From: OCS116 cluster bacterium AG-435-F03
GTDB taxonomy: Bacteria; Pseudomonadota; Alphaproteobacteria; MED-G09
Direction: 5' to 3'
NCBI GenBank assembly: GCA_003212795.1
Contig: QCOV01000004.1
Coordinates: 75,762 to 139,761, forward strand
Length of the DNA: 64,000 nt
Each line of letters opens with the position of its first letter. The stretch's first letter is position 1. The position numbers and the translations under genes were made by a program. The notes under the pieces are model-generated. The model was given only the letters and a program-made list of their open reading frames with translations. It was not told the origin of the DNA and ran no database searches. Shown here piece after piece: positions 27,943 to 34,680 of this stretch.

Positions 27943-28765
27943 CTAAACCTATAATTATAGTTGGCATCTTCAAAGGCGCATTTCTTATTGTTGCAACGAC
28001 TGTGCCAGGCTTTCTTCCCTTTCTTATCTCTGAAAGTTCAAAATTAGAGTCAATTAATCTCTTGTGACATTTAGATATATTTTCACTATGCCACCCTACT
28101 CCTCCATAAGATAAAGATTTAGAATCAGGATTTTCAATTACTTCTAATGTAACGCCGCCAATACGAAAAAACATCATTCTTATATCTTTTTCGCCAAAAT
28201 TAAAAATCTTATCTAGCGCTAGCCTAATTCCAAGTTTTTCAGTAAATAAATTTCTTAGATATTCCACATCAGGAGTATAGATGATTATTTGATTAAACTT
28301 TGAAATAGTGTCATCTTCATAATTCCCTTTATTACTTAAAGATGTGTCTTTATCAAAAATTAATAGATTTAAATCAGAAGAATTAGTCTTTTTCAGTGAA
28401 AAAAGTCTAGATTTTACATTTTTTCTATTTCTGAAATTGAAGTCAATTTCTTCAATATCACTTATGTTTAAATTCATTTGTTTAAATTTTTTATGATCTC
28501 CAAAAATATCGTCAGATATAATTGATAAAGCTTGAACACCATTATCCTGATTATGTTTTTCCAACTGCGAATAATAAAAAATATCTTTTTGATTTTTATT
28601 TTCGCATAGCTCAATAGATCCATTTTTTAAGCTGTGGCTATATATTTTTAAATCGCTATCATTACATATATCACTTGTGTCATGACCAAATAATTTATGA
28701 AACTGTTCATGGCTTTCTTCAATATTTTCAGATGTAATTAGTATACTTTTAAAATGTGTAAGCAT
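27935..28765 (-). CDS. Two-module VOC (glyoxalase-like) protein, first gene of the ABC operon
   Basis: A 276-residue protein whose N-terminal (about 1-110) and C-terminal (about 150-270) halves each look like a VOC domain pair; the second is clearer, with FNQIIIYTPDVEYLRNLFTE and GVTLEVIENPD. The first half is divergent. No complete set of metal ligands can be assigned with confidence. It overlaps the binding-protein gene by 8 bases and is thus coupled to an uptake system. A dioxygenase or isomerase acting on the imported compound is possible. I would call the fold likely and the function unknown. Confidence 0.7.
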   Translation of the reverse strand: MLTHFKSILITSENIEESHEQFHKLFGHDTSDICNDSDLKIYSHSLKNGSIELCENKNQKDIFYYSQLEKHNQDNGVQALSIISDDIFGDHKKFKQMNLNISDIEEIDFNFRNRKNVKSRLFSLKKTNSSDLNLLIFDKDTSLSNKGNYEDDTISKFNQIIIYTPDVEYLRNLFTEKLGIRLALDKIFNFGEKDIRMMFFRIGGVTLEVIENPDSKSLSYGGVGWHSENISKCHKRLIDSNFELSEIRKGRKPGTVVATIRNAPLKMPTIIIGLDD

Positions 28766-28828
28766 GTTTTTTTAAATCTATAATTTAAATAAGTTTAAAT
28801 TAATTTTTATAATGGTTAAAATTATAAC

Positions 28829-30235
28829 ATGAAGAACAATATCATAAAAAAAATTGAAGAGATAATAGGAAAAAAGAATGTATTGCTATCGAGTGAAGAT
28901 AAAAGCAAATACCTTATTGAATGGAGAAATAGGTACCCCGGAAAAGCGCAGGCGATATTAAGACCAAAATCTACTAAAGAAGTATCTTTATTGCTTAAAT
29001 TATTTAATAAAAATAATATTTCAGTTACCCCTCAAGGCGGGAATACTGGGCTTGTAGGTGGCCAAATTACTTATAGCAGTAAAGATTTTATAGTTTCTTT
29101 AGAAAGAATGAAAAAACTTATATCTTTCAATAAGATGGATGAAACAATGGTTGTACAATCTGGTATGTTACTATCTGAAATTCATGCGATATGCGAAGAA
29201 AATGATATGTTATTTCCTCTTTCTTTAGCCTCTGAAGGAAGCTGCACCATAGGGGGTAACTTAGCTACAAATGCTGGAGGTGTAGGTGTTTTATATTATG
29301 GTAATACAAGGGAATTAACTTTAGGGCTTGAGGTCGTTTTATCAGATGGCAGTATTATCAATCTTCTAAAAACATTAAAAAAAGACAATACTGGTTATTC
29401 TTTAAAGGATCTATTTATTGGATCAGAAGGAACATTAGGTATAATTACCGCTGCAAGTCTAAAGATATTTCAAAAGCCAAAGGAAAAATTTACTTTTTTG
29501 GCATCTTCAAGAAGTCCAAAAAAATCATTAGAATTTCTTAGAATGATCCAAAAAAGTACATCAATCCCATTAACCTCTTTTGAGATTATGAATAATAACT
29601 CTATCAAAACAGTTTTGAAAAATATCGACGGGGCCATATTGCCAATTTCTGAAGAAGCTGAATGGTATATATTGATTGAATTTTCTTCTTATGAAAAAAA
29701 GTTAGATGCCATTGACAAAATTAATGAGATTGTAAATCTAGGTTTAGAGAAGAAAATAATATCAAATGCAGTTTTTGCTAATTCAAAAAAACAATCAAAG
29801 CAAATTTGGGATTTAAGAGAGAATATATCTGAGGCTCAGAGAAAAGATGGAGCAAGCATAAAAAATGACATATCTGTTCCTATTTTTGCAGTAGATGAAT
29901 TTATCAAAAAAGCAGATTCAATAGTTTCAAAAGCAATTCCTAAGGCTAAAAAAATTACTTTTGGTCACTTAGGGGATGGAAATATTCATTATAATATTAG
30001 TCAACCAGAAAATTTAAGCCAGGATAGTTTTTTTAAATTAGAGAGGCCGCTTAGAGAAAAACTTCTATCTCTTATAGTTAATATGGACGGCTCTTTTAGC
30101 GCTGAACATGGTATAGGTATCGTTAGAAAAATAGATGCTCTAAAAATTAAAGGTGATGAAATAAAAATTATGAAAAGTATCAAAAAATCACTTGATCCAA
30201 AAAATATTCTTAATCCTGGTAAGATTTTTGATTAA
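28829..30235 (+). CDS. FAD-linked oxidase (D-2-hydroxyacid dehydrogenase, GlcD/D2HGDH type)
   Basis: A 468-residue flavoprotein. The PCMH-type FAD domain runs over about residues 35-215, with TPQGGNTGLVGGQ and CTIGGNLATNAGGVGVLYYG. The FAD-oxidase C domain follows, with FGHLGDGNIHYNI near residue 380 and the terminal AEHGIGIVRK motif near 428. These patterns fit D-2-hydroxyglutarate or D-lactate dehydrogenase, and glycolate oxidase subunit D is an alternative. No GlcE/GlcF partner is adjacent, which favours a stand-alone D2HGDH-like enzyme. It is divergent from the ABC operon. Confidence 0.9.
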   Translation: MKNNIIKKIEEIIGKKNVLLSSEDKSKYLIEWRNRYPGKAQAILRPKSTKEVSLLLKLFNKNNISVTPQGGNTGLVGGQITYSSKDFIVSLERMKKLISFNKMDETMVVQSGMLLSEIHAICEENDMLFPLSLASEGSCTIGGNLATNAGGVGVLYYGNTRELTLGLEVVLSDGSIINLLKTLKKDNTGYSLKDLFIGSEGTLGIITAASLKIFQKPKEKFTFLASSRSPKKSLEFLRMIQKSTSIPLTSFEIMNNNSIKTVLKNIDGAILPISEEAEWYILIEFSSYEKKLDAIDKINEIVNLGLEKKIISNAVFANSKKQSKQIWDLRENISEAQRKDGASIKNDISVPIFAVDEFIKKADSIVSKAIPKAKKITFGHLGDGNIHYNISQPENLSQDSFFKLERPLREKLLSLIVNMDGSFSAEHGIGIVRKIDALKIKGDEIKIMKSIKKSLDPKNILNPGKIFD

Positions 30236-30239
30236 ATTC

Positions 30240-30710
30240 TTATTTTAAAGGAACGCCTGGCAAATATTTTGATTGTCTAATAGTTAGAGATGTTTTCACA
30301 CTTGCAACATTTGGAGCTGAAGTTAACTCGTTAGTAAGAAAGTTTTGGAAACTAGATAAATCAGGAGCCACGCATTTTAAAATAAAGTCAATTTCCCCAT
30401 TAAGCATATGACATTCTCTAACATAATCTAAATTGCTAACATGTTCCTCAAAACTCAATAAATCAGCCTCAGCCTGGTTATGTAAGCCAACCATAGCAAA
30501 GACCGTAACTTCAAACCCTAATTTTTCTGGATCTAATTCTGCATGGTATCCTCTAATATAACCTTCATTTTCAAGTGCTTTTACTCTTCTTAAACAAGGA
30601 GGTGCTGAAAGCTCAACAAACTCAGATAGCTCAACATTAGTAGTTCGGCCATTTTCCTGCAGTTTATTAAGTATTTTAATATCTATGAAATCTAAATTAT
30701 CTCGTTTCAT
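30240..30710 (-). CDS. Lrp/AsnC-family transcriptional regulator
   Basis: A 156-residue regulator from the ATG at 30710; the longer frame starts at a TTG in the promoter region and adds a stretch absent from the family. The DNA-binding domain shows DFIDIKILNKLQENGRTTNV and LSAPPCLRRVKALENEGYI. The ligand-binding RAM domain is visible at VRECHMLNGEIDFILKC. It is divergent from the ELM1-trxB genes with about 60 bases between starts, a common alphaproteobacterial arrangement, and could control them and itself. The effector amino acid is unknown. Confidence 0.94.
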   Translation of the reverse strand: MKRDNLDFIDIKILNKLQENGRTTNVELSEFVELSAPPCLRRVKALENEGYIRGYHAELDPEKLGFEVTVFAMVGLHNQAEADLLSFEEHVSNLDYVRECHMLNGEIDFILKCVAPDLSSFQNFLTNELTSAPNVASVKTSLTIRQSKYLPGVPLK

Positions 30711-30772
30711 GAAATTTATGTTATAGATTATATTATTAATACGCAAGATTATTACAATAATCGATAATAACT

Positions 30773-31708
30773 ATGGTTTTAAAAGAAATAAAAAAAAGTT
30801 GGATACTTTCATCAGGTTTAATTGGGTGTGAAAACCAGTGCCTCGGCGTAATTGAGCGATTAGGAATAGAGACAGAAATAAAGAAAATAAAGCCCTCAAT
30901 GGCTGTTTCTGTTTTCGCTCCTTACGGGACTCCATTTCTTAATCCCCAAGTTCGTGAACCATGGCCTGATCTTGTGATAGCAGCTGGAAGAAAAACAATT
31001 CCTTATCTTAAATACATAAGGAGAGCTTCTAAAAAGGAATGCAAAACAATATATCTTCAAGATCCCAGAATAGATTCAAAAGAATTTGATATAGTTTGGG
31101 CGCCAGAACATGACTCTATTGAGGGAAATAATGTTGTAAAAACTATAACATCACCAAATAGGGTAACAAACGAGCTACTTAATTATCATCATGATAAATG
31201 GTTAGGAAAATTATCAAAGCTCAAAGGGCCTTTTATAGGTTTTTTGATTGGAGGTAAAAGTAAAGCTTATAATTTTAATGATGACGAATGTGAAAAAATT
31301 ATTCAAGCGATAAATTTTGTTATTAGTAATGGATATACTCCGCTAATTACATTATCTAGAAGGTCACCTAAAAAATTATCAAATAGAATTAAAAGTTTAT
31401 TAATAAATGAGAAAAATTTATTTTACGACGGGAAAGGCGATAATCCATATTTTGCTATTTTAAAAGCTTCAGAATTAATAATAACAACACCAGACTCGGC
31501 AAATATGATAAGTGAAGCAATAAATGTTCCGAAACCGGTTTATTATATTGATATAAAAACTAACTCAAAAAGATTTAATAAATTCATTAATACATTAGTA
31601 AATTCTGGACATATAAGACCTTTTGAAAACAATATTGATTATTTCCAGAATAAAAAATTAGACCCTACAAAAGAAATAGTTGACTATATCTATAAGAATC
31701 TTTTTTAA
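30773..31708 (+). CDS. Mitochondrial fission ELM1 family protein
   Basis: A 311-residue protein. WILSSGLIGCENQCLGVIE at the N-terminus, followed by RKTIPYLKYIRRASK and QDPRID, matches the ELM1-like family common in alphaproteobacteria and plants. In plants it recruits the fission dynamin; the bacterial role is unknown. GFLIGGKSKAYNF and TPDSANMISEA give it the look of a GT-B-type glycosyltransferase fold, so an enzymatic role in envelope sugars is possible. It is 20 bases upstream of trxB and probably co-transcribed. Confidence 0.85.
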   Translation: MVLKEIKKSWILSSGLIGCENQCLGVIERLGIETEIKKIKPSMAVSVFAPYGTPFLNPQVREPWPDLVIAAGRKTIPYLKYIRRASKKECKTIYLQDPRIDSKEFDIVWAPEHDSIEGNNVVKTITSPNRVTNELLNYHHDKWLGKLSKLKGPFIGFLIGGKSKAYNFNDDECEKIIQAINFVISNGYTPLITLSRRSPKKLSNRIKSLLINEKNLFYDGKGDNPYFAILKASELIITTPDSANMISEAINVPKPVYYIDIKTNSKRFNKFINTLVNSGHIRPFENNIDYFQNKKLDPTKEIVDYIYKNLF

Positions 31709-31728
31709 ATGAAATAAAGCTAATTAAA

Positions 31729-32667
31729 ATGACAGATAATACTCATTCAAAATTATTAATCCTTGGTTCTGGACCTGCTGGCTATACTGCAGCTATCTAT
31801 GCATCAAGAGCGATGTTAGAGCCGACTCTTCTAACGGGGATTGAACCAGGTGGCCAAATGACAATAACTACTGATGTAGAAAATTATCCAGGTTTTGCAG
31901 ATATTATTCAAGGTCCATGGTTAATGGATCAGATGAAAGAGCAAGCAATAAGTGTTGGAACAAATATAGTTTTTGATACCATTGTTGATGTCGATTTATC
32001 AAATAAGCCTTTTAAACTCAAATCTGATTCAGAAAAAGAATATACATGCGATGCTTTAATCATTGCAACTGGTGCTCAAGCAAACTGGTTAGGGCTAGAA
32101 TCAGAAAATAAATTTAAGGGGTATGGTGTTTCAGCATGTGCAACTTGCGATGGCTTTTTTTACAAAGATAAAACAGTTGTTGTAGTTGGAGGAGGAAATA
32201 CTGCCGCTGAAGAAGCAATTTTTTTAACTAACTTTGCAAGTGAAGTAAAATTAATTCATAGAAGAGACTCATTGCGTGCTGAGAAAATTCTTCAAAAAAG
32301 ATTAATGGAAAATAAAAAAATTGAAATTATTTGGGATACAGAAATTACAGAGATAGTTGGTGATGAAGATCCCTTAAGTGTAAACCAGGTTGTTTTAAAA
32401 AATAAGAAAACAAATAGTATAGAGAATCTCAAAGCTGATGGCGTTTTTGTTGCTATTGGACATAGTCCTTCCTCTTTAATATTTCAAAATCAATTAGATA
32501 TGAATGACGCGGGTTATATTTTTACTGCGGCTGATTCAACTAAAACAAATATTAACGGTGTTTTTGCAGCCGGTGATGTTACAGATGATAAATATAGACA
32601 AGCCGTTACAGCCGCAGGTATGGGCTGTATGGCAGCACTTGAAGTAGAAGAATATTTATCTGAATAA
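31729..32667 (+). CDS. trxB: Thioredoxin reductase
   Basis: A 312-residue NADPH-dependent flavoprotein that reduces thioredoxin. The FAD motif LGSGPAGYTAAIYASRA is at the N-terminus, the redox-active pair is in ACATCDGFF near residue 138, and the NADPH motif VVGGGNTAAEEAIFL follows. The C-terminal FAD segment is GVFAAGDVTDDKYRQAVTAAG. All hallmarks are intact and the length is normal. It is followed after 14 bases by the MutL-like gene and so shares its transcript. Confidence 0.97.
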   Translation: MTDNTHSKLLILGSGPAGYTAAIYASRAMLEPTLLTGIEPGGQMTITTDVENYPGFADIIQGPWLMDQMKEQAISVGTNIVFDTIVDVDLSNKPFKLKSDSEKEYTCDALIIATGAQANWLGLESENKFKGYGVSACATCDGFFYKDKTVVVVGGGNTAAEEAIFLTNFASEVKLIHRRDSLRAEKILQKRLMENKKIEIIWDTEITEIVGDEDPLSVNQVVLKNKKTNSIENLKADGVFVAIGHSPSSLIFQNQLDMNDAGYIFTAADSTKTNINGVFAAGDVTDDKYRQAVTAAGMGCMAALEVEEYLSE

Positions 32668-32681
32668 AAAGGAAAAGATTA

Positions 32682-33764
32682 TTGAGCAATACTCCTTTAG
32701 CTAAATATTCAAAATCAAAAAATACAGAATATGAAGAGTATAGTGCTTCAAAAATAATAAGAAACCTAATTGAATTCTCAATTAATGATAGCGCTAACAA
32801 AATTAGCATTAAGATTGAAAGAAATGGCTTAAGCCTAATTGAAATTAAAAATAATGGAAATGGGTTAAGTTCAAAAGACCTTGCAGAATCTGTTGAGAAT
32901 AATTCTGTTACCTTAAACAACAATCAGAATATATTTTTAAATTTGTCTAAAATTAGTAATTTAGAAATCATCAGTAAAGAAAAAGATAAAACGAGAGGAT
33001 CTTTACTAAAAATTACTAATGACAAAATACAGCCAATTAAAGAATGCTATGCAGATATAGGAACAAAAATATCATTAAAAGATATTTTTTATAATGATAA
33101 TGAAAAGAGGACTAATCCAGAGAATTTTATCGAGGATGATATAAAAAATACAATATTCAATTATGCTTTAGCTTTTCCTAATATTAATTTCTTAGCAAAG
33201 CTAAACAACACATCAATAATTAATACTCCCATTGAAGATAAATTTTCTAAAGACAAAATAATTTCAAGAATAAGTAAAGTATTTGATAATAAAATTGCTA
33301 AATCTCTAATAAAAGAACAATTAGAAACAGAGAAAATAAAAATTAAGATCTATTACACCAATAAAAAACAAGTCTCGAAGAAGAAGAATAATCAATACAT
33401 TATTGTAAACAATAAACCAGCAAGATTTCAAGAAATCAAAAGAGCATTTAATGATATTTATAGAAAGTCGTTTGAAGTTGATGGATATCCATCTTTCTTT
33501 ATTTTTTTAAATTATAATGAAAATTTAGTTGATAGAAAAAAAGTTGAAAAAATGACAAAAGGCTTAATATTAAAATCATTTTCAAAACAGATATACGAAT
33601 TTGATAAAGATAAAAAAAATAAAAACAATTTAATTAAATCAGTTTTCAATTTTCACAAAAACTTTCAACTAACTGAATCAAAAAACGGAATAATTATAAA
33701 AAATAATAAGAATAATAAAAAAGTTGAAATATCAATTTCAAATATTAAGAATCTTTTTAAATAA
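32682..33764 (+). CDS. Degenerate MutL-like protein (N-terminal GHKL region only)
   Basis: A 360-residue protein. Residues 20-62 align with the MutL ATPase core: ASKIIRNLIEFSINDSANK sits where E. coli has VVKELVENSLDAGATR, and LIEIKNNGNGL where it has LIRIRDNGCGI. FYNDNEKR matches MutL FYNTPARR, and QYIIVNNKPARFQEIKRAF matches the second-domain strand YCYVNGR. In this hand alignment catalytic Glu29 is Asn28, Mg-binding Asn33 is Phe32, Asp58 is Asn57, and the ATP-lid block GFRGEAL is missing. The VDVNVHP segment is not preserved, and no C-terminal dimerisation/endonuclease domain is present. The start is TTG with AAGGA about 8 bases upstream. It follows trxB and faces the lspA-DUF3035 genes, near which mutL can occur in alphaproteobacteria. 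The homology is fairly sure; any mismatch-repair role is doubtful. Confidence 0.75.
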   Translation: MSNTPLAKYSKSKNTEYEEYSASKIIRNLIEFSINDSANKISIKIERNGLSLIEIKNNGNGLSSKDLAESVENNSVTLNNNQNIFLNLSKISNLEIISKEKDKTRGSLLKITNDKIQPIKECYADIGTKISLKDIFYNDNEKRTNPENFIEDDIKNTIFNYALAFPNINFLAKLNNTSIINTPIEDKFSKDKIISRISKVFDNKIAKSLIKEQLETEKIKIKIYYTNKKQVSKKKNNQYIIVNNKPARFQEIKRAFNDIYRKSFEVDGYPSFFIFLNYNENLVDRKKVEKMTKGLILKSFSKQIYEFDKDKKNKNNLIKSVFNFHKNFQLTESKNGIIIKNNKNNKKVEISISNIKNLFK

Positions 33765-33765
33765 T

Positions 33766-34182
33766 TTAATTAATTTTTTTTGCTGGAGTATTTATAATTT
33801 GAGTTTCAAGGTTTGCATTAACCTCTTCTACATCACGCATCTCTGAGTCCAAAACTTCTTTTATATTTGGTATAGATTCTGCAACATCAGCACCTGTCAT
33901 TAAATTAATCTCTGACTGACTAAAATTTTCTGAATTATTTGAATTATTAAATAATATTGCTTGTAGTTCTCTGCTTGGTTGTTGCGGTGTAGGCCTAACC
34001 TCTCCTTCAGCGGGCGGTCTTAAATTATATTCTGGAGGTATAATTAAATTAGGCTTTGTTAAAATCGTAAATTCATCTGGAGGCAATTTATCAGTACCCA
34101 AAACTTTGGCAAGTTCACTCCCGCAACCAATTAAAAATATTGGCATTAACAAAACTAACATAACTATAAAATTTTTAATCAT
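33766..34182 (-). CDS. DUF3035-type lipoprotein
   Basis: A 138-residue predicted lipoprotein. The signal peptide ends in the lipobox FLIGC, placing the acylated Cys at residue 20. LPPDEFTILTKPNLIIPPEY followed by LRPPAEGEVRP is the proline-rich signature of the alphaproteobacterial DUF3035 family of unknown function. It lies 3 bases after lspA, the peptidase that would process it, at the end of the HAD-ribF-ileS-lspA operon. The stop is 1 base from the convergent MutL-like gene. Its role is unknown. Confidence 0.9.
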   Translation of the reverse strand: MIKNFIVMLVLLMPIFLIGCGSELAKVLGTDKLPPDEFTILTKPNLIIPPEYNLRPPAEGEVRPTPQQPSRELQAILFNNSNNSENFSQSEINLMTGADVAESIPNIKEVLDSEMRDVEEVNANLETQIINTPAKKIN

Positions 34183-34185
34183 AAT

Positions 34186-34680
34186 TTAATTTCCTACATT
34201 CTTTTTAGATAAAATAAACTGACTAAGAATAAAAAGAATTACTCCTAGAACAATAAACATATCTGCAATATTAAATATATACCAAGAAAAACCTTTTGCA
34301 TGAAGAGAAATAAAGTCTACTACTGCACCATATGTAAATCTATCTAATACATTTCCTAAGGCACCTCCAATTATGAAGGATATACTTAGCTTTGAAAGAA
34401 TTGTAGATTCATTTCGAATTAAACTTAAAAGAAAAATTATAATTAAAATGGAAAGTAAAATTAGAGTCCATTTCTGAAAATCCCCTCCTCCAGAAAATAG
34501 ACCATAGGAAATACCTGTATTAAAAACTAGAATAAAATCCAAATACTCATTAACATATATTTTTTCAACAATACCGTCTTTGAATATTGATATAATTTTG
34601 TTTTTACTTAAGAAATCAATTAAAAGGACGCTAACAGCTGATACTGCAACAAAAAGATATTCTTTAATTCCCTTTATCAT
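34186..34680 (-). CDS. lspA: Lipoprotein signal peptidase II
   Basis: A 164-residue inner-membrane aspartyl peptidase with four hydrophobic helices that cleaves prolipoproteins after lipidation. The catalytic aspartates are in GALGNVLDRFTYGAVVDFI near residues 114 and 124, and SYGLFSG is the conserved NTGISYG segment. It overlaps the 3' end of ileS by 17 bases, the common ileS-lspA pairing. The next gene encodes a lipoprotein, a likely substrate. Confidence 0.95.
   Translation of the reverse strand: MIKGIKEYLFVAVSAVSVLLIDFLSKNKIISIFKDGIVEKIYVNEYLDFILVFNTGISYGLFSGGGDFQKWTLILLSILIIIFLLSLIRNESTILSKLSISFIIGGALGNVLDRFTYGAVVDFISLHAKGFSWYIFNIADMFIVLGVILFILSQFILSKKNVGN

Noticed and set aside
28766-28828. 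TPP riboswitch for the ThiY-like ABC operon
   Set aside because: Only about 63 bases lie between the divergent starts, with no CUGAGA or similar conserved core.
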